This document shows, in pieces, positions 37,132 to 44,858 of a stretch of 64,000 nt of DNA; position 1 is the stretch's first letter; each line of letters begins with the position of its first letter. The position numbers and the translations under genes were made by a program. The notes below the pieces were generated by a model, which worked only from the letters and a program-made list of their open reading frames with translations, did not search any database and was not told the DNA's origin. This DNA comes from Pengzhenrongella frigida (GTDB lineage: Bacteria; Actinomycetota; Actinomycetes; Actinomycetales; Cellulomonadaceae), in NCBI RefSeq assembly GCF_004168625.1, contig NZ_SDWW01000011.1, positions 1-64,000 of the forward strand, given 5' to 3'.

Positions 37132-37217
37132 GCGCGAGTGGCGGAATGGCAGACGCGCTGGCTTCAGGTGCCAGTGTCCGAAAGGGCGTGGGGGTTCAAG
37201 TCCCCCCTCGCGCACCA
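37132..37217 (+). tRNA. tRNA-Leu (CAG)
   Basis: The acceptor GCGCGAG pairs with CTCGCGC. The anticodon arm CTGGC–TTCAGGT–GCCAG gives anticodon CAG. A long type II variable arm (TGTCCGAAAGGGCG) is present, as expected for leucine. The T arm is GGGGG–TTCAAGT–CCCCC. The CCA end is encoded. Confidence 0.96.
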
Positions 37218-37240
37218 GTGCTGGGGATGTCACCCAGAGA

Positions 37241-37278
37241 ACGAAGGGCTGGGAACCGACAGGTTCCCGGCCCTTCGT
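37241..37278 (+). terminator. Terminator after tRNA-Leu
   Basis: ACGAAGGGCTGGGAACC (37241-37257) pairs with GGTTCCCGGCCCTTCGT (37262-37278) through a GACA loop: 17 pairs with one wobble. Confidence 0.8.
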
Positions 37279-37378
37279 CCGTCCGGGCAGAACGGCCCCC
37301 GCCGTCGATGTGCATCCGATCCACTCCCGCGAGTGCGCCACGTGAATAGACTCCGCCCCCAACGAAGGGACGTATCTC

Positions 37379-37852
37379 GTGAGCAGCGTTCAAGAGTCAC
37401 CGCCGACGGACAGTCGGCTCGGCCTCCGGGCGAGCACAGACGCCGACCGTGACTGGCTCTCCGTCTTGCATGAGCAGGCGCACCGCGACCTCGTCGAAAG
37501 GGCCTACGGGCCGTGGATTGCCGCACAACAGCGCGAGTTCTTCGCAGCACTCGTCGACGAGCACACAGTCTTCGTGCTGACTCATGACAGTGAACCTGTC
37601 GGGGCCGTGTACCTGGGTGAGCGCGACGGTGACCTCTGGCTGGAGCTGCTCGAAATCTCCCCCGCTCACCAAGGGCGGGGGTTCGGGACATTCGCGCTGG
37701 ATTGGATCGACCAGGCTGCCTGTGAGCAAGGCCGGGGCATCCGGCTGCAGGTCCATCTGCTCAACGAGGCCGCGCACCGCCTCTACCTCAAGCAGGGCTT
37801 CACCGCCACGGGCGAAACCCCCACCCATCACCACCTGCGAAAGCACGCCTGA
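37379..37852 (+). CDS. GNAT family N-acetyltransferase
   Basis: This 157-residue single-domain protein has the acetyl-CoA-binding signature LLEISPAHQGRGFGTFALDWI (Q-x-x-G-x-G) and the C-terminal NEAAHRLYLKQGF motif common to GNATs. The acceptor substrate is unknown. It starts at GTG 37379 with AAGGGA 8 bases upstream. It stands alone between tRNA-Leu and a convergent membrane protein gene. Confidence 0.88.
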   Translation: MSSVQESPPTDSRLGLRASTDADRDWLSVLHEQAHRDLVERAYGPWIAAQQREFFAALVDEHTVFVLTHDSEPVGAVYLGERDGDLWLELLEISPAHQGRGFGTFALDWIDQAACEQGRGIRLQVHLLNEAAHRLYLKQGFTATGETPTHHHLRKHA

Positions 37853-37871
37853 CGAGGCCAGCCGGGCAAGG

Positions 37872-38519
37872 TCAGTCGACGAGGATCAGCGTGACGCTGG
37901 TGGTCGCCCTGACTGTCCCCGCGGGGTTGCCGACGACGGCCGGCGTGAATGACTGAGAGGTAAGACGGGTGCTGAAGTCCAACTGGTGCGGGTCGTCGCC
38001 CGGGTAGACCGCGCTGAACGGCGGGTTCGCCGGCTCCTCCCCGACCAGGTGCGCTCCATCACTTCGGGCAATTTCGTCGTTCAGCTGGGCATAGGCGATG
38101 AAAGGGGCCGCGAGAAGGGCCCCGACGACGGCGACCGCCACGGCGACGCCGGTGAAGGCAAGGCCCTTGTGCCGGGTACGACGCAGCGGCGGGACCGCGG
38201 AGGCGATGAGTGCGGCCCCTGCAAGAGGTATCGCACCGATGAGTCCGGCCAGCGGGAGCATCGCGCAGACCGCGGCGAGCGCCATCAGGACAGCGGGGGT
38301 CGTCACGCGTCCGAACCATCGGTAGGCGCCCGCGACACCGAACATGGCCGCCACGGCCAGGCCGAACAGCGCCCACTCATCGTGGGATGCGGGCTCGCTG
38401 CCCATCCACCCGGAGAACGCGAGGATCACTCCGGTGACCACGACGGCACCCGTCGCTGCGACCGTGGACACGGCCAGGAGCAGCAGCAGCCACACCGGCG
38501 CCGGCTCGTGCTGGTTCAC
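37872..38519 (-). CDS. Hypothetical multi-pass membrane protein
   Basis: This 215-residue protein has about five predicted membrane segments (WLLLLLAVSTVAATGAVVVTG; ALFGLAVAAMFGVAGAYRW; AVLMALAAVCAMLPLAGLIG; GAIPLAGAALIASAVPPL; GLAFTGVAVAVAVVGALLAA). A ~65-residue polar C-terminal domain that ends in beta-like sequence (VRATTSVTLILVD) follows. I recognise no family. GTG start at 38519. It is divergent from the GGDEF gene. Confidence 0.6.
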   Translation of the reverse strand: MNQHEPAPVWLLLLLAVSTVAATGAVVVTGVILAFSGWMGSEPASHDEWALFGLAVAAMFGVAGAYRWFGRVTTPAVLMALAAVCAMLPLAGLIGAIPLAGAALIASAVPPLRRTRHKGLAFTGVAVAVAVVGALLAAPFIAYAQLNDEIARSDGAHLVGEEPANPPFSAVYPGDDPHQLDFSTRLTSQSFTPAVVGNPAGTVRATTSVTLILVD

Positions 38520-38730
38520 GGTGTCGCCCCCGACCTCGCAGTGGTGCGTGCGCGAGCGCCGCGCGCGTACATCTGGCCGACCCTAGTTGCCGTCCCTCGC
38601 CCTGACCGCAGTTTCGCGTCGAGCGATCCGGCGTAAAATCCGGACGGATAGGTCCCAGTGGTCGGGCAGATCCGAGTCGTAGGACGGTGCCGTCTTCCGT
38701 CAGCTGCCCGGAGCCGAGTCAGGGGGTTCC

Positions 38731-39909
38731 GTGACCGACGTCCATGAGCTGCTGGCCCGAGACGTCCTCGAGGTCCTCGGGCATGCGGTCATCGCGACGG
38801 ACATGACCGGGACCGTGGTGCTCTGGAACGATGCCGCCGAGGCGCTGTACGGCTGGTCGTCTGCGGAGGCGGTGGGACGACCGATCTCTGAGCTGACCGT
38901 GCCCGAGCCGATGCAGGACCTGGCTGCCGAGATCATGGCGGACCTGGCCGCTGGCCGCGCCTGGTCAGGCGTCTTCACCGTGCGACGCAAGGACGGCAGC
39001 ACCTTCACGGCGCTCGTCACCGACACCGCGCTTCGTGACGCCGACGGGCAGCTGGTCGCCGTCGTCGGGGTGTCCCTGAACTTCGCCCAGGTAGTTCGAC
39101 CGTTCGTCAGTCGCACCCGCGAGGCCGTGATCAGCACCGACCGGGCCGGCATCGTGCGGTTGGCGAGCCCGGCGATCGTCACGCTGCTGGGCTGGCGGGA
39201 GGAACAGCTCGTCGGCGAGTCCTGGTGGGACTACGTCCATCCCGACGACCGCGACGCGGCCCGCGCCGCGCACGCCGCCGTCGCGGCCACCAAGGACCAG
39301 ATGCCACCTGCGGAGGCGCGGGTCCGCTGCTCAGACGATTCGTGGCTGTGGGTGGACTCGTCGGCGACGAACATGCTCGCGGAGCCGATCGTGCGGGGAG
39401 TCATGCTCACGTTGCGGGACGTGAGCGATCGCCACGCGATGCTCGAAGAGCTGGCTGCGCGGGCCGCGCGCGATTCCCTGACCGGCCTGGTGAACCGCGC
39501 CGCCTTCATGGATCGGCTCACCACCCTGCTGACCCGGCGCGCCCACTGCGGCGTCATGCTCTTCCTCGACCTGGACGACTTCAAGTCGGTGAACGACCAG
39601 TACGGTCACGTCGCAGGCGACGCGGTGCTCCGCGCGGTCGCCGAGCGCCTGGTCCGGTCGGCTCGGCCCGAGGACGCGTGTGCGCGCCTCGGCGGCGACG
39701 AGTTCGCGGTGCTCGCCGAGAACATCTCTCGGCCCGAGGATGCCGACGCCTTCGTGCGACGGATCAGCGCCGCCCTGTCCGAACCGGTGACGGTCGGGAC
39801 CGCGGCGATCCGGCCGCGGGCGAGCATCGGGTTCGCACTCCTCGGCGAGAACCGCAGTGCCGACCAGGTGATGCAGCTCGCGGACGAGGCGATGTACCGA
39901 CAGAAGTGA
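38731..39909 (+). CDS. PAS–PAS–GGDEF diguanylate cyclase
   Basis: This 392-residue soluble protein has two PAS domains (residues ~8-125, with DMTGTVVLWNDAAEALYGWS; ~126-235, with VHPDDRDAA) and a GGDEF domain (DSLTGLVNRAAFMDRL, FLDLDDFKSVNDQYGH, LGGDEFAVL). The active-site GGDEF is intact. RPED at the correct spacing upstream is the RxxD inhibitory site, so it should make cyclic di-GMP with product feedback. No EAL domain. The PAS ligand is unknown. GTG start with CAGGGGG upstream. Confidence 0.92.
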   Translation: MTDVHELLARDVLEVLGHAVIATDMTGTVVLWNDAAEALYGWSSAEAVGRPISELTVPEPMQDLAAEIMADLAAGRAWSGVFTVRRKDGSTFTALVTDTALRDADGQLVAVVGVSLNFAQVVRPFVSRTREAVISTDRAGIVRLASPAIVTLLGWREEQLVGESWWDYVHPDDRDAARAAHAAVAATKDQMPPAEARVRCSDDSWLWVDSSATNMLAEPIVRGVMLTLRDVSDRHAMLEELAARAARDSLTGLVNRAAFMDRLTTLLTRRAHCGVMLFLDLDDFKSVNDQYGHVAGDAVLRAVAERLVRSARPEDACARLGGDEFAVLAENISRPEDADAFVRRISAALSEPVTVGTAAIRPRASIGFALLGENRSADQVMQLADEAMYRQK

Positions 39910-39934
39910 CCGCCGGCCCGGCCGCGCACGACCG

Positions 39935-40435
39935 TCAGTCGTCGGATCCGTGTCCGTCCGAACCGTGGTCGTCGTCGACGTCGTGCGTGGCGGAGTCGTC
40001 GGGACCGGAGTCGTCGCTCGGGTCCGAGTCATCGCTGCCGCTGTGGTCGTCGGCCCGGTCGCCGCCGTGGTCGTCGCCGACGTCGTGCGTGGCCGGGTCG
40101 TCGGAGACACCTTCGGGCCGCAAGCCGCCGTGGTCGTCGCCGACGTCGTGGCTGGTCGGGTCGTCGGACCCGCCGGTCACGGTGACGACGTCCTCGAGGA
40201 CGACGTCGTCGGCCCCCTGACCGCCGGAGCTGCGGTCATCGGAACCGAGGTCGTCGAGGTTGTCGAGCGCCACGGTCGGGCCGGACGACGGAGTGGCGGA
40301 CGGGCTCGAGGACGGGCGCGAGCCGGAGGTCGGCGTCCCGGTCGACTCGGCCCCGTTCGCCGCGACGGCGAGAACGGCGCCGGTGAGCAGCGTGGCGGTG
40401 GCGAGGGTGAGGGTTGAACGGCGGTTCCACTTCAT
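39935..40435 (-). CDS. Secreted Asp/His-rich repeat protein
   Basis: This 166-residue protein starts with a clear signal peptide (MKWNRRSTLTLATATLLTGAVLAVAANGA), a Ser/Pro/Thr-rich linker and an extremely acidic C-terminal half. The latter has repeated units such as SDDPTSHDVGDDHGG and SDDPATHDVGDDHGG, ending HDVDDDHGSDGHGSDD. The composition suggests metal (Ca, Zn or Ni) binding outside the cell. I recognise no family. A periodic direct repeat lies upstream at 40521-40541. Confidence 0.65.
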   Translation of the reverse strand: MKWNRRSTLTLATATLLTGAVLAVAANGAESTGTPTSGSRPSSSPSATPSSGPTVALDNLDDLGSDDRSSGGQGADDVVLEDVVTVTGGSDDPTSHDVGDDHGGLRPEGVSDDPATHDVGDDHGGDRADDHSGSDDSDPSDDSGPDDSATHDVDDDHGSDGHGSDD

Positions 40436-40520
40436 GGTGGCTCCTGGGGGTTGAGTCCTCGGCGCGGCCTTCGCGTCGAGACCACAGTCGCGCCGAGTGG
40501 ATCAACGGCAAGGGAAGCGC

Positions 40521-40541
40521 CGGCTAAGACTCGGCTAAGAC
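40521..40541. promoter_or_regulatory. 11-bp-period direct repeat, candidate response-regulator site
   Basis: CGGCTAAGAC occurs at 40521-40530 and again at 40532-40541, so the copies are 11 bp apart. Such head-to-tail spacing is typical of OmpR-family regulator dimers. The site sits in the 242-bp divergent gap between the Asp/His-rich protein and the HAD–ATPase gene. Confidence 0.5.
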
Positions 40542-40677
40542 CCGTTCCGTGACGGTGTGGTCGGCGGTGGGGCTTTTGGCCCTTCACCCGCCGTCTCGCC
40601 CGGCAGCACGATGGCCGCGACGGGCTGATCGCGGGGGGCGGGTGGTCGGTCCGCATGGCGTGGAAGGCGGCCAAGCG

Positions 40678-42459
40678 ATGTCGGAGTACTTCCGGGCGAT
40701 CGCCACCGACCTGGACGGGACCCTGACCCACAACGGGGTGCTCAGCCAGGACGCGATGACGGCGTTGGACGAGCTACGGGCCGAGGGCGTCGCCGCTCTG
40801 CTGGTCACCGGCCGGGTCGGGGATCAGCTCGACGAGCACTTTCCTGGTCTGCGACGACGCTTCGACTCGGTCGTGACCGAGAACGGTGCGGTGGTGGCGA
40901 CCCGCGCGGGCACGCAGCTGTTGGCGCCCCCGGTCGAGCTTGAGCTTGAGCTCGCGATCGCGGAACGCGGCGTTCCGTACAAGCGCGGGCGGGTGCTGCT
41001 CGCCTGCGCGGGCAGGTACTCGACCACCGTGGCCGAGGAGGTCGCCCGGCTCGGTCTCGACTGCCAGCTCGTGCACAACCGGGCCGAGCTCATGGTGCTG
41101 CCGGCGGGGGTGTCGAAGGGGCGCGGCCTGTTCGTCGCCCTCGGCGGGTTGGGCATCTCGCACCACAACACCGTCGCGGTCGGCGATGCGGAGAACGACC
41201 TGTCGTTGCTGCGGACCGCCGAGGTCGGGGTCGCCGTCGAAGACGCCGTCCCGTCGCTGCGCGATCATGCGGACATCCATCTTGACGTCCCCTCGGGTGC
41301 CGCCGTGGCGGCCCTCGCCCGCGGGCCGCTCTTCCGGGGGCAGCAACGGCTGTGCCCCCCGCGGCACTGGGTGCGCGTGGGCGCGTTCGCGGACGGCACC
41401 CCCGCCCTGCTGCCCGGTTCGCAGGCGACGGTCCTGGTCACCGGCGACAGCGGGACCGGCAAGAGCTACCTGGCCGGGCTGCTGGTCGAGCGGTGGACGG
41501 AGGCCGGCTACACCGTGCTGGTGATCGACCCGGAGGGGGACCACAGCGGGCTGCCCGCCCTGCCCGGCGTCATGCGGGTCGACGCCCGCCTCCACCTGCC
41601 CAGCCCGGCGGAGCTCATCGGCCTGCTCCGCCAGCGGTTCTCCAGCGTCGTGCTCGACCTCACCGCCCTGAGCGACCGCGCGAAGACCGACTACGTGCGC
41701 CAGCTGCCGGCCCTGATCGAGGCCGAGCGGCGCGCGCACGGGGTGCCGCACTGGGTCGTCGTCGACGAGGCGCACCTGTCCACCGAGCTCGGCACGTCCA
41801 GCTCGGCGGCGCCGCTGCTGCAGGCGCTGGGGCGCGGGCTGTGCCTGATCACCTATCGCCCGGAGCTGCTGTCCGATCACCTGCGGCTCTCGGTGGACCT
41901 CACCGTCAGCGTCCTGGGCCCGCCGCAGGACACCCCGCGCGGCGTCGGGCTCGGCCGCGCGGTGCTGACCGACACGACCGGGTCGCGGAAGTTCACCGTC
42001 GAGCCGCGGCGGACCGAGCACGTGCGCCACCTGCGCAAGTACACCGATGCCCAGCTGCCGGAGGGGCGGCGGTTCTTCTTCCGGTCGGCCGCCGCGCCGC
42101 CGGCGGGCAACCTCGCCGACTTCGAGCGCGCCCTGAACCGGGTGCCGCACGAGACGCTCAACTTCCACGCGGCGCGGGGCGACTTCTCGCGCTGGATCGC
42201 CAGCGCGCTGCAGGACGCCACCCTGGCCGACGTCGTCGCCGGGGTCGAGCGGGAGCTCGTCGCGCGGAACGCCTCCTCGGTGGAGCGAGCCCGCAACGCG
42301 CTCCGCGAAGCGGTGAGCGCGCGCTACGGCACCGCTCACGCAGGCGCCGACGATCCTGCCGACGATCCGGCCGGCGAACTCGCCGCCGATCCCGCCGCCG
42401 AACCCGTCAGTGATCCCCCGGCTCGCGATCGAGCCGCCGAGCAGGTCTCGGCCGACTGA
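40678..42459 (+). CDS. HAD hydrolase fused to a HerA/DUF87-like ATPase
   Basis: This 593-residue two-domain protein has a Cof-type HAD phosphatase at residues ~1-225 with DLDGT (11-15), LVTGR, and GDAENDLSLL. From ~230 a P-loop ATPase follows with Walker A GDSGTGKS (256-263), VIDPEGDHSGL and Walker B WVVVDEAHL (Asp363, Glu364), reminiscent of HerA/FtsK-type ATPases. The C-terminus is an Asp/Ala/Pro tail. The two activities in one chain are unusual and the substrate is unknown. ATG 40678 is preceded by GGAAGG. An in-frame GTG at 40549 is an unlikely longer start. Confidence 0.82.
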   Translation: MSEYFRAIATDLDGTLTHNGVLSQDAMTALDELRAEGVAALLVTGRVGDQLDEHFPGLRRRFDSVVTENGAVVATRAGTQLLAPPVELELELAIAERGVPYKRGRVLLACAGRYSTTVAEEVARLGLDCQLVHNRAELMVLPAGVSKGRGLFVALGGLGISHHNTVAVGDAENDLSLLRTAEVGVAVEDAVPSLRDHADIHLDVPSGAAVAALARGPLFRGQQRLCPPRHWVRVGAFADGTPALLPGSQATVLVTGDSGTGKSYLAGLLVERWTEAGYTVLVIDPEGDHSGLPALPGVMRVDARLHLPSPAELIGLLRQRFSSVVLDLTALSDRAKTDYVRQLPALIEAERRAHGVPHWVVVDEAHLSTELGTSSSAAPLLQALGRGLCLITYRPELLSDHLRLSVDLTVSVLGPPQDTPRGVGLGRAVLTDTTGSRKFTVEPRRTEHVRHLRKYTDAQLPEGRRFFFRSAAAPPAGNLADFERALNRVPHETLNFHAARGDFSRWIASALQDATLADVVAGVERELVARNASSVERARNALREAVSARYGTAHAGADDPADDPAGELAADPAAEPVSDPPARDRAAEQVSAD

Positions 42460-42464
42460 TTCCG

Positions 42465-42507
42465 GGCGTTCCCGCGGGAACGCCGCCCGTCGGGAACGCC
42501 GCCCGTC
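42465..42507. repeat. 20-bp palindrome plus tandem 16-bp repeat
   Basis: GGCGTTCCCG (42465-42474) followed by CGGGAACGCC is a perfect palindrome. Its right half begins a 16-bp unit GGGAACGCCGCCCGTC that occurs twice in tandem (42476-42491, 42492-42507). It sits between converging genes and could act as a bidirectional terminator, but it shares GTTCC–N4–GGAAC with 25779-25812 and 49432-49455. Confidence 0.7.
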
Positions 42508-43156
42508 AGGCGGGCGTGCTCACCCGGGTGGCCCCGGCGAGCGCGCTGGCCAGCCCGGCGGTGTCGAGCCGCGGACCGTACCCGGGGGTGTTGGGCTGGA
42601 TCCGCCAGCCCTCCGCGAGCGGCCCGGCGTCGTCGACGTCGTACCCGAGCGTGTCGATGAAGCCGCGCACCTGCTGCTTGGCCTCGGCGTCGTCCCCGGC
42701 GATGGCGAGCGCGCGGCGCCCCGCGGTGCCGGGCGGTGTCCCGTGCGAACCGAGGTCCGCCGAGGTGATGTGGTTGAACGCCTTGACGACCTTGGAGGTG
42801 GGCAGGTGCGCCTGCAGCAGCTCGGCCGACGTCGTGATCTCGGAGTCGAGCTCGGGGATCTGCCCGTCGCGCTGCGGGTAGTAGTTGTTGGTGTCGATGA
42901 CGACCTTGCCGGCCAGCGGCTCCACCGGCACGTCCCGGTAGTTGCGCAGCGGGATCGTCACGATCGCGACGTCGCCGGCGGTGGCGGCCTCGAGGGCCGT
43001 CCCGGCACGGGCGCTGTCGCCGAGCTCCGCGACCAGGTCGACAAGGGTCTCCGGTCCCCGCGAGTTGCTCACGACCACCTCGTACCCGGCCGCGACTGCG
43101 AGGCGGGCGAGGGTGCCGCCGATGTGTCCTGCTCCGATGATTCCGATCGTGGTCAT
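42506..43156 (-). CDS. NADPH/F420-type oxidoreductase (Rossmann, PF03807-like)
   Basis: The 216-residue protein starts MTTIGIIGAGHIGGTLARLA with a GxGxxG dinucleotide motif, then VVVSNSRGPETL. It continues VIDTNNYYPQRDG and VKAFNHI, the layout of NADP-dependent F420 reductase-like proteins. Many actinobacterial members are general NADP-binding reductases, so the real substrate is open. The frame extends upstream, but the family start is the ATG at 43156. No clear ribosome-binding site. Confidence 0.83.
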   Translation of the reverse strand: MTTIGIIGAGHIGGTLARLAVAAGYEVVVSNSRGPETLVDLVAELGDSARAGTALEAATAGDVAIVTIPLRNYRDVPVEPLAGKVVIDTNNYYPQRDGQIPELDSEITTSAELLQAHLPTSKVVKAFNHITSADLGSHGTPPGTAGRRALAIAGDDAEAKQQVRGFIDTLGYDVDDAGPLAEGWRIQPNTPGYGPRLDTAGLASALAGATRVSTPA

Positions 43157-43251
43157 GAAAAGCGACAACCCCGTCGGGCGCTCAGGTGTTCCCCGGGAAG
43201 CCCGCTCGGTCCGTGCCGTTTCGACGCCCGTCTCGACAGGTCCGGCGCGGG

Positions 43252-44709
43252 TCAGCCGCGCGGTGCGTGCCGCTCGAGGAAGGTGAACACCTCGGTCTGG
43301 TCCACCCCCGGGAAGGCGCCCGTGGGCAGCGCCGCGAGCAGGCTCGCGTGCGGGCGGGCGCTCGGCCACGAGTTGCCGGCCCACCGCTGCGCGAGCTCGG
43401 ACGGGGCGCGGCGGCAGCAGTCCGGGTCGGGGCAGAACGACACCGCCCGCTCGGTCGTCTCGCGGCCCAGGAACCAGCGCACGGAGGCGAACGGCACCCC
43501 GACGCTCACCGAGAACTCGCCCTCGTCGGAGCCGTGCACGCGGGACGTGCACCAGTACGTGCCGGTCGGGGTGTCGGTGTACTGGTAGTACGGGCTGAAC
43601 CGGTCCGGGATCGAGAACACGACCCGCGCGGTCCAGTGCCGGCAGACGGGCTGACCCTCCATCGACCCGAGCGGGTCGGTCGGGAACCGGACGCCGTCGT
43701 TCTCGTACGCCTTGTGCAGCGTGCCGCTCTCGTGCGCCTTCATGAAGTGCACCGGGATGTCGAGGTGCCGGGTCGCGAGGTTGGTGAACCGGTGCGCCGC
43801 GGTCTCGTAGGGCACCGCGTAGGCGTCGCGCAGATCCTCGACCGACAGCCGGCGCTCGGACTTGGCCGCCCGGAGCAGCGCGACCGCGCTGTGTTCGGGC
43901 ACCATCAGGGCCGCGGCGAGGTAGTTGTTCTCGACCCGCTGGCGCAGGAAGTCCCCGTACCCGCGCGGCTCGGTGTGCCCGAGCACGTGGCTCGCCACCG
44001 CCTGCAGCAGCGCCGAGCGGGGGTCGCTGGTGGCGGTGAGCGCATGCGGCAGGTAGATCCGGCCGTTCTCGAGGTCGGTGACCGACCGGGTCGAGTGCGG
44101 CAGGTCGTGCACGTAGTGCAGTGCGAACCCGAGGTGGGCGGCGATGTCGGCCGTGCCGCGCTGGGACAGCGGGCCGCCCGGGTGGTCGATGGCGGTCAGC
44201 AGGGTGGTGGCGTGCGCCTCGAGCTCGGGGAAGTAGTTGTCCTGCGCGCGCATCGTCGCCCGCAGCTCGGAGTTGGCCCGCCGGGCCTCCTCGGGGGTCG
44301 CCGCGTTCTCGGTGAGCAGGCGCTGGACCTCGGCCTGCAGGCCGAGGATCGTCTCGAGCGCATCGGTCGGCAACGACTTGCCGACCTTGACGGCGGGCAG
44401 CTTGAGTGCCGCGAACAGCGGCCCGCGCTGCGCGCGCTCGAGCTCGATCTCGAGCGCGACGCGCCGGCTCGGGGCCTCCCCGGCGAGCAGCTCGGCGAGC
44501 GGGACACCCAGCGCCGCGGCGACCGCGTGCAACTGGGAGAGCTTGGGCTCACGGTGCCCGTTCTCCAGCATCGAGACCTGGGAGGCCGCCCGCCCGACGG
44601 CGGTTCCGAGCTCGTCGAGCGTCATCCCGGCGGCCGTGCGCAGGTGCCGGATGCGGCGACCGAGCAGCAGGGTGTCGATCTCGCCGTCGGGCGTCGGGTT
44701 CGTGGCCAT
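43252..44709 (-). CDS. ramB: RamB-like transcriptional regulator of acetate/glyoxylate genes
   Basis: This 485-residue protein has an N-terminal XRE helix-turn-helix (LGRRIRHLRTAAGMTLDELGTAVGRAASQVSMLENGHREPKL), a middle IrrE/DUF955-like region and a C-terminal DUF2083-like domain. The latter has spaced cysteines (QPVCRH, TYWCTSR, FCPDPDCCRR), positions that in related PrpR/RamB proteins can bind an iron–sulfur cluster. RamB controls aceA and aceB in corynebacteria and mycobacteria. It is divergent from aceA here, with an inverted repeat between them. Confidence 0.88.
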   Translation of the reverse strand: MATNPTPDGEIDTLLLGRRIRHLRTAAGMTLDELGTAVGRAASQVSMLENGHREPKLSQLHAVAAALGVPLAELLAGEAPSRRVALEIELERAQRGPLFAALKLPAVKVGKSLPTDALETILGLQAEVQRLLTENAATPEEARRANSELRATMRAQDNYFPELEAHATTLLTAIDHPGGPLSQRGTADIAAHLGFALHYVHDLPHSTRSVTDLENGRIYLPHALTATSDPRSALLQAVASHVLGHTEPRGYGDFLRQRVENNYLAAALMVPEHSAVALLRAAKSERRLSVEDLRDAYAVPYETAAHRFTNLATRHLDIPVHFMKAHESGTLHKAYENDGVRFPTDPLGSMEGQPVCRHWTARVVFSIPDRFSPYYQYTDTPTGTYWCTSRVHGSDEGEFSVSVGVPFASVRWFLGRETTERAVSFCPDPDCCRRAPSELAQRWAGNSWPSARPHASLLAALPTGAFPGVDQTEVFTFLERHAPRG

Positions 44710-44754
44710 GCTCCACCTTGCCCCACGAAGGACCCGGTGCGGATGTTTCTGGTC

Positions 44755-44778
44755 GCAGAAGAATCGCAGTTCTTCTGC
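44755..44778. promoter_or_regulatory. Inverted repeat between ramB and aceA, candidate operator
   Basis: GCAGAAGAA (44755-44763) and TTCTTCTGC (44770-44778) are perfect 9-bp inverted repeats separated by TCGCAG, centred in the 149-bp divergent region. TTGACC at 44801-44806 may be part of the aceA promoter. A RamB or other regulator site is likely by position; binding is not shown. Confidence 0.6.
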
Positions 44779-44858
44779 CGAAGTTCATGGGCAAGAACCC
44801 TTGACCTTCCACCAATGTGGTCCCACCAGGACGAACGCGAACCCAATGGAGGATCATC

